A stretch of DNA of 64,000 nt, taken from the NCBI RefSeq assembly GCF_014647375.1, contig NZ_BMPB01000015.1, forward strand, positions 1 to 64,000, written 5' to 3'. Below the pieces are notes generated by a model that did no database searches, was not told the origin of the DNA, and saw nothing but the letters and a program-made list of their open reading frames with translations. The DNA comes from Parabacteroides faecis. Its GTDB lineage: Bacteria > Bacteroidota > Bacteroidia > Bacteroidales > Tannerellaceae. The position numbers and the translations under genes are program-made. This document shows, piece by piece, positions 8,443 to 17,920 of the stretch (position 1 is the stretch's first letter; every line of letters begins with the position of its first letter).

Positions 8443-9654
8443 ATGAATAAACAAATGTTGAGAACTACTATTACCCAATTAAGGCAAATTGCGTTATTTG
8501 CAGTGGGAGTGTTTTTATTAACCGCCTGTGGAAACAGCCAGGGGGGTATGAAGTTAGGCGACAGTGAATATGCTGTAATGACCGTTAATTCTTCTTCTTC
8601 CGACCAGTCAACCTCTTACCCCGCGACCATCAGAGGTACGCAGGATATCGAAGTTCGTCCACAGGTATCAGGGTTTATTGTTAAGTTATGTGTTGATGAA
8701 GGGGCAACTGTGCGTAAAGGACAGGCCTTGTTTGAAATCGATCCGACACAGTATAAAGCCGCCTACAATCAGGCGAAAGCTGCGGTAGAGATGGCACAGG
8801 CAAATGTCAGTACGTTGGAGTTGACCGAGAAGAATAAGAAAGAGTTGTATAATAAGTCCATTATCAGCTCTTTTGAGTATCAGACCGCTGTCAACCAGCT
8901 TGCTTCGGCCAGAGCCACTTTGGCACAATCGGAAGCATCTAAGGTGAGCGCAAAACAAAATCTGGATTTTTGTACGGTAACCAGCCCATCCAACGGTGTT
9001 GTCGGAACTTTCCCGTATCGTATCGGAAGTTTGGTCAGTCCGTCTATCTCCAGTCCGATGACGACAGTTTCGGAGATCGGAGAGGTATATGTTTATTTCT
9101 CCATGACGGAAAAAGAATTGTTGCAGCTGACGAAGGCTGGCGGTACTTTGAAGGAACAATTGGATAAGATGCCGGCCGTTCAGTTACAATTGGCAGATGG
9201 TACTATGCTGGATGAAAAAGGAAAGATCGATGCTGTCAGCGGTGTGATCGACCAGTCTACCGGTTCGGTAAGTATGCGTGCCGTATTCCCCAATGACAAG
9301 AATATCCTGCGAAGCGGTGGTACGGGAAATGTTGTATTCCCTTATACAATGAATGACATCATTATGATCCCGCAGTCTGCTACGGTTGAAATCCAGGACA
9401 AGAAATTTGTATATGTGCTACAATCGGATAATACGATCAAGAATACGGAAATTCAGGTATCTCCTTTGAGCGACGGACAGGTTTACCTGGTGACCGGAGG
9501 ATTGAAGGCTGGCGACAAGATCGTTGTCGAAGGTGTCCAAAGTTTGCATGACGGTCAGGAAATTAAGCCAATCACTAAAAGCGAACAGGCTGAAAAATTT
9601 CAGCAGGCGATGAAAGACCAGAGCGAAGGAAATTTAAAAACAGCTTTTAATTAA
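8443..9654 (+). CDS. RND efflux periplasmic adaptor (AcrA/MexA-like lipoprotein)
   Basis: Membrane-fusion protein linking an inner-membrane RND pump to an outer-membrane channel, 403 residues. The signal ends at LLTAC (lipobox), so it is lipid-anchored in the periplasm. The biotinyl-lipoyl half-motif EVRPQVSGFIVKLCVDEGA is near residues 65-85 and the alpha-hairpin at about 100-170. The second lipoyl half (TVTSPSNGVVG) is near 180, followed by the beta-barrel and membrane-proximal domains. It is the first gene of a three-part efflux operon. Confidence 0.95.
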   Translation: MNKQMLRTTITQLRQIALFAVGVFLLTACGNSQGGMKLGDSEYAVMTVNSSSSDQSTSYPATIRGTQDIEVRPQVSGFIVKLCVDEGATVRKGQALFEIDPTQYKAAYNQAKAAVEMAQANVSTLELTEKNKKELYNKSIISSFEYQTAVNQLASARATLAQSEASKVSAKQNLDFCTVTSPSNGVVGTFPYRIGSLVSPSISSPMTTVSEIGEVYVYFSMTEKELLQLTKAGGTLKEQLDKMPAVQLQLADGTMLDEKGKIDAVSGVIDQSTGSVSMRAVFPNDKNILRSGGTGNVVFPYTMNDIIMIPQSATVEIQDKKFVYVLQSDNTIKNTEIQVSPLSDGQVYLVTGGLKAGDKIVVEGVQSLHDGQEIKPITKSEQAEKFQQAMKDQSEGNLKTAFN

Positions 9655-9714
9655 TTAAAGGTATAGAAAGAACCGGGTTCCCGTCCGATTCTTCCGTATA
9701 TAAAAAAGTAAAAT

Positions 9715-12700
9715 ATGAAATTAGATAGATTTATTAACCGTCCGGTGCTTTCAACGGTGATCTCCATCTTGATTGTCATCCTGGGTATATTAGGTTTGCT
9801 CACACTGCCTGTTACCCAATATCCGGACATTGCCCCCCCTACCGTTTCGGTACGGGCCACTTATACAGGTGCCAATGCGCAGACTGTATTGAATAGTGTG
9901 ATCGCACCTTTGGAAGACCAGATAAACGGGGTTGAGAACATGATGTATATGACATCCAATGCCTCGAACAATGGTTCTGCCGATATTTCCATATATTTTA
10001 AACAAGGAACAGACCCCGATATGGCGGCTGTCAATGTGCAGAACCGTGTATCTATGGCTCAGGGTCTGTTGCCCGCTGAAGTAACAAAGGTCGGTGTGAC
10101 GACCCAGAAACGTCAGAACTCCATGTTGATCGTTTTTGCCGTTTACGATGCAGAAGACCGTTACGATCAGAAGTTCCTTGAAAACTACGCAAAGATCAAC
10201 CTGATCCCGGAAGTACAACGTGTTCCTGGTGTGGGTGATGCTAACGTGTTGGGTACCGACTACTCTATGCGTATCTGGTTGAAACCGGATGTGATGGCAC
10301 AATACAAACTTGTACCTAACGATGTTTCCAACGTATTGGCAGAACAGAACGTGGAAGCAGCTCCGGGTTCTTTCGGCGAACAGGGAAATCAGACGTTCCA
10401 GTACACTATCCGTTATAAAGGACGTTTGCAGACGGCTGATGAGTTTGAGAATATTGTTGTAAAAGCTCTTGCCGATGGCGAGGTGCTCCGCCTGAAAGAT
10501 ATTGCCGACATTGAACTGGGACGTTTGACCTATAACTTTGTCAACAAAGTAAACGGACATAGCGCTGTTACCTGTATTGTTTACCAGATGCCTGGAACGA
10601 ATGCTACGGAGACTATCAATGAAATTCAGGAACTGTTGGTGAAATCGGAAAAGACGATGCCGCCGGGAATGAAGGTGGAAGTTTCCATGAATGCCAACGA
10701 CTTCCTGTATGCCTCTATCCATGAAGTGTTGAAGACCTTACTCGAAGCATTTATTCTGGTGTTTATCGTTGTTTATATCTTCCTGCAGGATTTGCGTTCG
10801 ACCTTGATTCCGGCTATTGCTATTCCGGTGGCCCTGATCGGTACCTTCTTCCTGTTGTCGTTGATCGGGTTTAGTGTAAACTTGCTGACACTTTGTGCGA
10901 TGGTGCTTGCCATTGCGATTGTGGTCGATGATGCGATTATCGTCGTCGAGGGGGTCCATGCCAAGTTGGACCAGGGTTATAAATCGGCGAAGCAGGCATC
11001 TATCGATGCGATGAGTGAACTTGGCGGTGCTATCGTTTCAATTACACTGGTGATGATGTCCGTGTTTATCCCTGTTAGTTTCATGGGAGGTACGGCCGGT
11101 ATATTCTACCGTCAGTTCGGTGTGACGATGGCTATTGCAATCGGTTTGTCAGCTTTGAATGCATTGACGCTGAGTCCGGCACTATGTTCTATCTTCCTGA
11201 AACCTCACGATGAACATGGCGAAAAGAAATCTACTTTTATATCCCGTTTCCATACCTCTTTCAATGTGGCATACGATTCGTTGCTGAAAGGTTATAAGAA
11301 GCGTGTCTTGTTTTTCATCCAGAAGAAATGGCTGGCATTTGGTACGGTAGCTGCTTCTATTGCATTGCTGATTTTCTTCATGCAGGTAACGCCGACCGGT
11401 ATGGTACCGAATGAAGATACGGGTACGATCATGGGAGCTGTGACATTGCCTCCGGGTACTTCTCAGGAACGTACGCAGGAAATCATGCAACGTGTCGATA
11501 GCCTGATCGCTTCCGATCCTGCAATTAAATCGCGTACGGCAATTACCGGTTTCAGTTTTATCGGTGGCCAGGGACCGTCTTACGGTTCTTTCATCATCAA
11601 ATTGAAGGACTGGGAAGAACGTTCGATGACACAAAGTTCGGATGTGGTTTATGCCAGTTTGTTTATGCGTGCCCAGAAAGTAATAAAAGATGCACAGGTT
11701 TTGTTCTTTACTCCGCCTATGATCCCGGGTTATTCGGCATCCAGCGATATCGAGTTGAACATGCAGGATAAGACAGGTGGTAGCCTGGATAGATTCTTCT
11801 CTGTTTCCAAAGAATATATGGCTGCATTGACGAATCGTCCGGAAATCAAATCGGCCCAGTCGACTTTCAATCCGAACTTCCCGCAGTATATGATCGATAT
11901 CGATGCGGCAGCTTGTAAGAAAGTTGGTATCAGTCCGAGCGATATTCTTTTGACTCTGCAAGGATATTATGGTGGTTTGTATGCCTCCAATTTCAACCGT
12001 TTCGGTAAGATGTACCGTGTAATGGTGCAGGCTGATCCTTCTATGAGAGCCAATATGGAGTCTTTGAAGAACATTAAGGTAAGGAACGGTGACGAAATGG
12101 CTCCGATCTCCCAATTCATTACGATCGAGAAAGTATATGGACCGGATATTATCAGCCGTTTCAATATGTACACCTCTTTGAAAGTGATGGTTGCCCCAGC
12201 CGAAGGTTTTACCAGCGGTCAGGCGTTGAAAGCAATCGAAGAAGTCGCAAGTACGTCACTTCCTACTGGTTTCGGTTATGAATTAGGAGGTATGGCCCGT
12301 GAAGAAGCGGAGACAAGCGGAAGCACAACCGGTCTGATCTTTATCCTTTGTTTCGTTTTCGTCTACCTGTTGTTGAGTGCACAGTATGAAAGTTACATTC
12401 TTCCGTTGGCGGTAATGCTTTCAATACCGTTTGGTTTGATGGGTAGCTTCCTGTTTGTACAAGGTTGGGCTGCTTTAGGTAGCATTCCGGCATTGAAGAT
12501 GATTCTGGGAACGATGTCGAACAACATTTATATGCAGATCGCATTGATCATGTTGATGGGTCTGTTGGCAAAGAACGCTATTTTGATCGTAGAGTTTGCT
12601 CTCGAACGTCGCCGTATGGGTATGAGTATTACCTGGGCTGCGGTATTAGGTGCTGCCGCTCGTCTGCGTCCGATCCTGATGACCTCTCTGGCAATGGTAG

Positions 12701-12930
12701 TCGGTTTGTTGCCTATGATGTTCGCTTTTGGTGTAGGTGCACACGGTAACCGTACTTTGGGTACTGCTGCTATCGGCGGTATGTTTGTCGGTATGGTCTT
12801 CCAGCTCCTCATCGTTCCGGCACTGTTCGTGGTCTTCCAGTACTTGCAGGAAAGACTGAAACCGATCGAATGGGAAGATCTGGACAACAGTGATCTGAAT
12901 ACGGAAATAGAACAGTACGCTAAAAAATAA
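9715..12930 (+). CDS. RND multidrug efflux pump (AcrB/HAE1 family)
   Basis: Proton-driven inner-membrane transporter, 1071 residues, the usual length for the family. It has the classic N-terminus MKLDRFINRPVLSTVISI, two large periplasmic loops and twelve predicted membrane helices in two halves. Proton-relay acids are visible in TM4 (IVVDDAIIVVEG, near residue 407) and the matching TM10 lysine in GLLAKNAILIVE. It follows the adaptor after 60 bases and precedes the outer-membrane factor by 11. Likely exports lipophilic drugs or bile salts; the substrate is not deducible. Confidence 0.97.
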   Translation: MKLDRFINRPVLSTVISILIVILGILGLLTLPVTQYPDIAPPTVSVRATYTGANAQTVLNSVIAPLEDQINGVENMMYMTSNASNNGSADISIYFKQGTDPDMAAVNVQNRVSMAQGLLPAEVTKVGVTTQKRQNSMLIVFAVYDAEDRYDQKFLENYAKINLIPEVQRVPGVGDANVLGTDYSMRIWLKPDVMAQYKLVPNDVSNVLAEQNVEAAPGSFGEQGNQTFQYTIRYKGRLQTADEFENIVVKALADGEVLRLKDIADIELGRLTYNFVNKVNGHSAVTCIVYQMPGTNATETINEIQELLVKSEKTMPPGMKVEVSMNANDFLYASIHEVLKTLLEAFILVFIVVYIFLQDLRSTLIPAIAIPVALIGTFFLLSLIGFSVNLLTLCAMVLAIAIVVDDAIIVVEGVHAKLDQGYKSAKQASIDAMSELGGAIVSITLVMMSVFIPVSFMGGTAGIFYRQFGVTMAIAIGLSALNALTLSPALCSIFLKPHDEHGEKKSTFISRFHTSFNVAYDSLLKGYKKRVLFFIQKKWLAFGTVAASIALLIFFMQVTPTGMVPNEDTGTIMGAVTLPPGTSQERTQEIMQRVDSLIASDPAIKSRTAITGFSFIGGQGPSYGSFIIKLKDWEERSMTQSSDVVYASLFMRAQKVIKDAQVLFFTPPMIPGYSASSDIELNMQDKTGGSLDRFFSVSKEYMAALTNRPEIKSAQSTFNPNFPQYMIDIDAAACKKVGISPSDILLTLQGYYGGLYASNFNRFGKMYRVMVQADPSMRANMESLKNIKVRNGDEMAPISQFITIEKVYGPDIISRFNMYTSLKVMVAPAEGFTSGQALKAIEEVASTSLPTGFGYELGGMAREEAETSGSTTGLIFILCFVFVYLLLSAQYESYILPLAVMLSIPFGLMGSFLFVQGWAALGSIPALKMILGTMSNNIYMQIALIMLMGLLAKNAILIVEFALERRRMGMSITWAAVLGAAARLRPILMTSLAMVVGLLPMMFAFGVGAHGNRTLGTAAIGGMFVGMVFQLLIVPALFVVFQYLQERLKPIEWEDLDNSDLNTEIEQYAKK

Positions 12931-12941
12931 GTGAGAAGACA

Positions 12942-14327
12942 ATGAAGAAAAATCAAGTTATATATATGATGTGTGCAACCGCTCTGCTGAGCAGTTGCCA
13001 CATTTACAAAGCATACGACCGTCCTGATACGATAGAGACCGCCGGTATTTACCGTGATCCGGTATCAGTAACGGACACCCTGGCTGCCGATACGACCAAT
13101 ATGGGAAATATACCCTGGACGGATATTTTCCGTGATCCGAAACTGCAGTCTTTGATTGAAGAAGGATTGGCAAACAATGTGGATATGCAGGCTGCAATTC
13201 TCCGTGTGGAAGAGTCGAAAGCGTTGCTGACAGCCGCCCGTTTATCTTTCCTGCCGTCTCTGAATCTGGCTCCGCAAGGTTCGACCACGACGATCGGAAG
13301 TTCCAGTTTTGCCAAAGCATATACCTTACCGGCAGCAGCAAGCTGGGAAGTCGATCTGTTCGGTAAGCTGCTGAATGCAAGCCGCGACCAGAAAACGATC
13401 TATCTGCAAAGCCAGTATTCACAGCAGGCAGTACGTTCACAGCTTATCAGCGGTATCGCCAATACCTATTTTACTTTGCTGATGCTCGATCGCCAGGTAG
13501 AGATTACAACAGAAACGGTCGATATCTATAAAGAAAATGTACGCGCGATGGAAGCTATGAAGGAGGCAGGTATGACCACCGAAGCAGCCGTTGTACAGAT
13601 GAAAGCCGTATACCATCAGGTTTCTTCTTCACTGATCAACCTGAAACGTCAGGTTCGTGAAGTAGAAAACTCATTGTCGGTACTGTTGGCGAAAGCCCCC
13701 CAGCAGATCGAACGTGGCAGATTGGAAGATCAATATATTCCGGAAGAACTGATGGCAGGTGTACCTTTGCAATTGCTGGAAAACCGTCCGGACGTGAAGA
13801 TCGCAGAAATGTCGCTTGCAAGCGCTTATTATACAACGAACAAAGCACGTGCTGCTTTCTATCCGGGGTTGAATATTACGGCTACTGCCGGTTGGACGAA
13901 TGGTTCAGGTATTACAGTTTCCAATCCGGGACAATTCATGTTCCAGGCATTGGCATCTCTTGCACAGCCAATCTTCAACAACGGCAAGCTGATGGCTAAC
14001 CTGAAAGTGTCGAAAGCGGAAGAGAAGATCGCTCAGATGAATTATCAGCAGGCTATCCTCCAGGCCGGAAAAGAGGTGAGCGACGCATTGCATCTGTACG
14101 ATGCAACCAATAAAATGCTGGTTCAGGATAAAGAACAGATCGCACAACTGGAAAAAGCTGTAGAATATACGAAAGCGTTGTTCCAGTCGGCTGAGTCCAC
14201 TTATCTGGAGATTCTGTCGGCCCAGCAGAGCCTTTTGAGTGCACAATTGACAGAAGTATCCGACAACGTTCAGCGTATGCAGGCTGTTATCAACCTGTAT
14301 AGTGCTGTAGGTGGAGGAAGAGAGTAA
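12942..14327 (+). CDS. Outer-membrane efflux lipoprotein (TolC/OprM-like, NodT type)
   Basis: Outer-membrane channel of the tripartite pump, 461 residues. The signal peptide ends with LLSSC (lipobox). The two repeated outer-membrane-efflux domains are recognisable from motifs such as PWTDIFRDPKLQSLIEEGL (near 59) and ENRPDVKIAEMSL (near 282). Long coiled-coil helices cover most of the sequence. Third gene of the efflux operon; lpxA-like follows after 23 bases. Confidence 0.95.
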   Translation: MKKNQVIYMMCATALLSSCHIYKAYDRPDTIETAGIYRDPVSVTDTLAADTTNMGNIPWTDIFRDPKLQSLIEEGLANNVDMQAAILRVEESKALLTAARLSFLPSLNLAPQGSTTTIGSSSFAKAYTLPAAASWEVDLFGKLLNASRDQKTIYLQSQYSQQAVRSQLISGIANTYFTLLMLDRQVEITTETVDIYKENVRAMEAMKEAGMTTEAAVVQMKAVYHQVSSSLINLKRQVREVENSLSVLLAKAPQQIERGRLEDQYIPEELMAGVPLQLLENRPDVKIAEMSLASAYYTTNKARAAFYPGLNITATAGWTNGSGITVSNPGQFMFQALASLAQPIFNNGKLMANLKVSKAEEKIAQMNYQQAILQAGKEVSDALHLYDATNKMLVQDKEQIAQLEKAVEYTKALFQSAESTYLEILSAQQSLLSAQLTEVSDNVQRMQAVINLYSAVGGGRE

Positions 14328-14350
14328 TAACCATTAAAACTTAGATTATT

Positions 14351-15121
14351 ATGATTAGTCCGTTAGCTTATGTAGATGCCGGTGCAAAACTGGGAGCGAA
14401 CGTTACTGTTCATCCGTTTGCATACATCGATAAGAATGTCGAGATCGGCGATAATTGCGAGATCATGCCTCATGCCAGTATCATGAGTGGTGCACGTCTG
14501 GGGAAAGGCAACCGTGTATTCAACGGGGCTGTTATTGCGGCAGAACCTCAGGATTTCAAATATAAAGGCGACAGTACGCTGGTTGTTATCGGTGACGATA
14601 ATGTGATTCGTGAGAACGTAGTGATCAACCGTGCTACGACTCCGGAAGGGCAGACCTTTATCGGTAATGGTAATTTCCTACATGAAGGGGTGCATATTTC
14701 ACACGATACACATATCGGAAACCATTGCGTATTGGGTTACGGTAGCAAGGTTTCCGGTAATTGTTTCTTTGAAGATTATTCGATCTTCGGCGGAAACGTC
14801 TTGGCAAGCCAGGGTAGCCGTGTCGGTACCTGGTCGATGACACAGACCGGTTGCCGTTTCCGTAAAGACGTTCCTCCTTATATTGTGGCTGCTCTGGAAC
14901 CGACTACTTATTATGGCGTTAATTCTTTCATCCTGTCACACCAGGGGGTAAGCGATAAGGTTATTAAACATATCAGCCATGCCTACCGCATCATTTATCA
15001 GGGTAACACCAGCCTTTTTGATGCCTTGCTGATGATCAAGGACCAGGTGCCGATGAGTGATGAAATACAGCATATCATTGATTTTATCAATGATTCCAAA
15101 CTGGGGATTATCGGAAGATAA
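14351..15121 (+). CDS. LpxA-like acyl-ACP:UDP-sugar O-acyltransferase
   Basis: Left-handed beta-helix acyltransferase of 256 residues with hexapeptide repeats over the first 170 residues and a C-terminal helical domain (SHAYRIIYQGN). In E. coli, LpxA starts lipid A synthesis by acylating UDP-GlcNAc. The residue equivalent to catalytic His125 is present (H118 in HISHD), as is the His122 equivalent (H115). By my alignment the other conserved histidines are replaced: His144 by Asn137 and His160 by Ser153. It lies in the efflux operon, not beside lpxD/lpxC-fabZ. It may be a second, divergent LpxA with altered acceptor, or the housekeeping copy. Confidence 0.8.
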   Translation: MISPLAYVDAGAKLGANVTVHPFAYIDKNVEIGDNCEIMPHASIMSGARLGKGNRVFNGAVIAAEPQDFKYKGDSTLVVIGDDNVIRENVVINRATTPEGQTFIGNGNFLHEGVHISHDTHIGNHCVLGYGSKVSGNCFFEDYSIFGGNVLASQGSRVGTWSMTQTGCRFRKDVPPYIVAALEPTTYYGVNSFILSHQGVSDKVIKHISHAYRIIYQGNTSLFDALLMIKDQVPMSDEIQHIIDFINDSKLGIIGR

Positions 15122-15142
15122 CAAGCTTGTATATAAAAGGGG

Positions 15143-15178
15143 ACGAGGATATCTGCATAGGTATCCTCGTTTTTTTTG
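15143..15178 (+). terminator. Terminator of the efflux-lpxA operon
   Basis: A 9-bp perfect stem (15143-15151 with 15162-15170) is followed by a long T run, just after the acyltransferase stop codon. Confidence 0.93.
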
Positions 15179-15246
15179 TCTTTACCCGGGCCATTAACCG
15201 ATGAACTATCGGTTGTCTTACTAAAAACTAATTTTTATTATATGAT

Positions 15247-15395
15247 AAACTATTTCCCGGTATATTACAAACTATTTATATGCTGTAGTACTAATGTCTG
15301 ATATGTTGTACACCTTATATGTGATATCCTGTACTACTTATATGCGATAAGGTGTACAAGGTATGTATAGTTTGTTATATACCAGGAAATAGTTT
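15247..15395. repeat. Nested inverted-repeat element with internal direct repeats
   Basis: Outer arms of 28 bases (15247-15274 and 15368-15395) match at 26 positions as inverted repeats. Inside, a perfect 13-bp inverted repeat (TTGTACACCTTAT at 15306-15318 with 15347-15359) encloses a further GTAGTAC/GTACTAC pair (15285-15291 and 15331-15337). The word TTATATG recurs roughly every 20-23 bases and each copy leads into a GTAC-containing core. A separate 7-bp inverted repeat sits at 15196-15214. This could be a fold-back element or a clustered protein-binding site. No ORF is present in 15122-15566. Confidence 0.8.
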
Positions 15396-15566
15396 CCCGT
15401 TTGTCTGAAGATACTTTCCTGTAATGTGAGTAATACTTGTTATGTAACTTCTGAATGGCATATTTATATGAATATGTATGGAGAGCTTGAAAATAAAAGT
15501 CTATCTTTAGGAGGATGATTAAGAAAATGAAGTATAACTGTACAATCTGATATAAAAAGTAAATCC

Positions 15567-15968
15567 ATGAGTATAAGGTATAAATTTACTCCTATTTATG
15601 ACAATCTGAATAAGGAAGGGGAGAAAGTAAAAGGGTATTATCCGCAAGTTGTCAGTCGCGGAACAATTCATAAAGATAAGTTATTCGACCATATTTCGCA
15701 TGGTTCGGCACCGCTTCGGGCGGAGTTATCCCGTTCGTGGATGCTGATAGAAGATTCCATAATCGAGCTATTGGAAGAGGGCTTTGACGTTTGTCTGAAT
15801 GATTTCGGGACTTTCTCTGTTTCAGCCGAAAGTCGCTTTGTAGAAAAGAAGAACGAGATACGTGCCGAGTCGATCACTGTAAAAGGGCTTAACTTTCGTA
15901 CTTCCAAAGCGATCAACAGAAAACTGAAGAAGGCAAAGTTTGAACGCGATCCGGAAAATGGATATTGA
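15567..15968 (+). CDS. HU-like DNA-binding protein (HU-HIG type)
   Basis: A 133-residue basic protein related to HU/IHF but with an N-terminal extension (YKFTPIYDNLNKEGEKVKGYYP), as in the Bacteroidetes HU-HIG group. The HU-like core includes LSRSWMLIEDSIIELLEEG and the strand LNDFGTFSVSAES. The C-terminal tail is lysine/arginine-rich. The canonical 90-residue HU is encoded separately at 47127-47399. It lies 170 bases downstream of the nested inverted repeat, which is a plausible binding target, though that link is inference. Confidence 0.82.
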   Translation: MSIRYKFTPIYDNLNKEGEKVKGYYPQVVSRGTIHKDKLFDHISHGSAPLRAELSRSWMLIEDSIIELLEEGFDVCLNDFGTFSVSAESRFVEKKNEIRAESITVKGLNFRTSKAINRKLKKAKFERDPENGY

Positions 15969-16004
15969 ATAGGATGCAAGAAGATTCGTTTCTTTGTAAG
16001 GTAT

Positions 16005-16373
16005 TCAAATATCGTTGTTCTTTTTATATATCAATAATAGTAAGGTAACAAAGAACAGGAAAATATTCATTACTAATGATCGTAATATGATTGTATTACT
16101 TTCGTTGCTTTCTGTATATATATCCCTAAAGTAGTTAATTGCTGTACTGGATACAAAAGAAAGAAGCAACCAGATGATATATTCAAGATAGAGTATTTTG
16201 TTTTTTCTTTTGCACCGTGTATAAATGATAATGAAAAAGAACCAATATGAAGTACTTTCAATTGCATAGAAGAATTGAGCTTCAAACCCAAAGAATAAGT
16301 TTTTAGCGAAACTTAGAATTAATATTCCAATAAAGAATATTGTTGTAGGTAATATATATCTATTCATAGACAT
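16005..16373 (-). CDS. Small four-helix membrane protein, unknown
   Basis: A 122-residue hydrophobic protein with four predicted membrane helices and a KKNN tail. Not recognised. A second start Met is at residue 3. It is the last gene of the AT-rich minus-strand cluster and resembles the other small membrane protein of the cluster (19677-20048) in length and layout rather than in obvious sequence. Small four-helix proteins next to peptide-like genes sometimes confer immunity, but nothing in this sequence proves that. Confidence 0.65.
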   Translation of the reverse strand: MSMNRYILPTTIFFIGILILSFAKNLFFGFEAQFFYAIESTSYWFFFIIIYTRCKRKNKILYLEYIIWLLLSFVSSTAINYFRDIYTESNESNTIILRSLVMNIFLFFVTLLLLIYKKNNDI

Positions 16374-16453
16374 TTGTTTTTGCTTTTTGATACTCTATAA
16401 AACTCTCTAATATATATAAATTGATTGAGTATAAGAAAATATAGAAAAGAATA

Positions 16454-17920
16454 TTACCATATTATGATGTTATTATCGTATGTAAAGATTCTTCCTTTTA
16501 ACCTGAAATTTCTTTTATCTAATATTGTATATATAGTATTTGATGGAACTTGATGTGCATTGAATCCTGTATTTTTATTTTCTGAAATAGGAATTGAACT
16601 CCAATGGCTAATGTTCCAGTAAGCCAATTCATAATTATCAATATTGTCTATAATGTGAATTTTTGATAGATATTGGGTGAGATTAATATCTACCTTACTC
16701 TCATTGTTTATTTTATATTTTCTGATATTACCGAGAAAGTCTACCGAAAGAGGACTGTCAATTGCTTTTATTCCATTGTAATTTGTTTTAGTGATTGGTA
16801 AATATATAATAGATCGTCCCATATTATGAAAAAGGTATAACTGTTTTTCAAATAGACTTCCTTTAGAGATTTCTTTCCATTTATTATTATTGTATACTGC
16901 CAAATAGACCTCTTCGGGTATAGATTTTATTGAAATTCTGATATCTGTTGTTGGTATATAATTGTTTGTTACATCTATATAATTGTTATTGTCGAATTGT
17001 TCAGTATTACTTGATTCTGTTATTGAATATATTTGTCTAAATATTTTAGGTGGATGGGCGGCTAGCCAATTTCCTGTTTGTAGCATTACAGGGTTGCAGC
17101 ATTCATCGAAATAGACAACTTCTGTATGGCCATTATCTGTACTTCCCCATAATGGGATATAGTCCTTAGTTGATGCTATACCCATAGATCGTAATGCTAA
17201 TACTATAATATCGGCTATAATGGAACAATTACCTTTTTGGTAATAGAGAATTTCTTTATAATCTAATGAGGGTTTAAGATTTAAAGCATCACAGGAGTAA
17301 GATATTTGCTTATTTATATCTTTAATGATTAATTGGGAGATGTTTTTTATTGTTTTCTCATTTTTCATACTATCAATCATTGGTTTATATCGTTTTATAA
17401 AGAATGATCTCCAGTCTACTAGATTTTCTTTATTTATTCTATATGGAAGGATATATTCATAAAATATACTTTTTGTATATCCCTTAGACCATGGGAAGTT
17501 TTCCCATGCATAAAATGCGTAGTCACAATTTTCTATTAAATATTGAGCATTAATGTGTTCCATATCATTTATGGAATCTATCTCTAAATGAAAGTTTAAA
17601 GAGTCTAATATAGATTGATAATTATTCTTATCTATATGTGTATCAAATAAACAGAAATTATTCTTTCTGTTTAATGTATCTTTGACTATTAATTTGTAAG
17701 AATATTTATTCTTCATATTCTTGATTAGAAATAGTACAGCATTGTATTTTTTGTTGTCGTTTTTATAGTGCTTTAAAACTTTCTTTAGCTCTTTATTGTT
17801 TCTGCTATAAGATAGTATACTGTAATTGTTGTTTAATGTATTAATTGTACAAATTGATATTGTTATAGATAATAATACTATAAGTGTTTTTTTATTTGTT
17901 GTATATTGAAATGATTTCAT
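16454..17920 (-). CDS. Transglutaminase-like cysteine-protease-fold protein
   Basis: A 488-residue protein with an N-terminal signal/anchor helix (residues about 11-30). The transglutaminase-like core shows GNCSIIADIIVLALRSMGI with Cys232 and NGHTEVVYFD with His265; Asp272 or a nearby residue could complete a triad. Upstream is the YEYILPYR...DWR segment seen in Bacteroidetes members of the family. A beta-rich C-terminal half follows. It is probably anchored in the envelope with an outward-facing catalytic domain. Its start overlaps the end of the ligase-like gene by 29 bases, so the two were translationally linked. The substrate is unknown; cross-linking or proteolysis of an envelope protein is possible. 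Confidence 0.82.
   Translation of the reverse strand: MKSFQYTTNKKTLIVLLSITISICTINTLNNNYSILSYSRNNKELKKVLKHYKNDNKKYNAVLFLIKNMKNKYSYKLIVKDTLNRKNNFCLFDTHIDKNNYQSILDSLNFHLEIDSINDMEHINAQYLIENCDYAFYAWENFPWSKGYTKSIFYEYILPYRINKENLVDWRSFFIKRYKPMIDSMKNEKTIKNISQLIIKDINKQISYSCDALNLKPSLDYKEILYYQKGNCSIIADIIVLALRSMGIASTKDYIPLWGSTDNGHTEVVYFDECCNPVMLQTGNWLAAHPPKIFRQIYSITESSNTEQFDNNNYIDVTNNYIPTTDIRISIKSIPEEVYLAVYNNNKWKEISKGSLFEKQLYLFHNMGRSIIYLPITKTNYNGIKAIDSPLSVDFLGNIRKYKINNESKVDINLTQYLSKIHIIDNIDNYELAYWNISHWSSIPISENKNTGFNAHQVPSNTIYTILDKRNFRLKGRIFTYDNNIIIW

Noticed and set aside
9790-12544. Several long antisense ORFs (up to 310 codons) within the RND pump gene
   Set aside because: They are shadows of a strongly conserved coding frame on the plus strand, with no signals or domains of their own.
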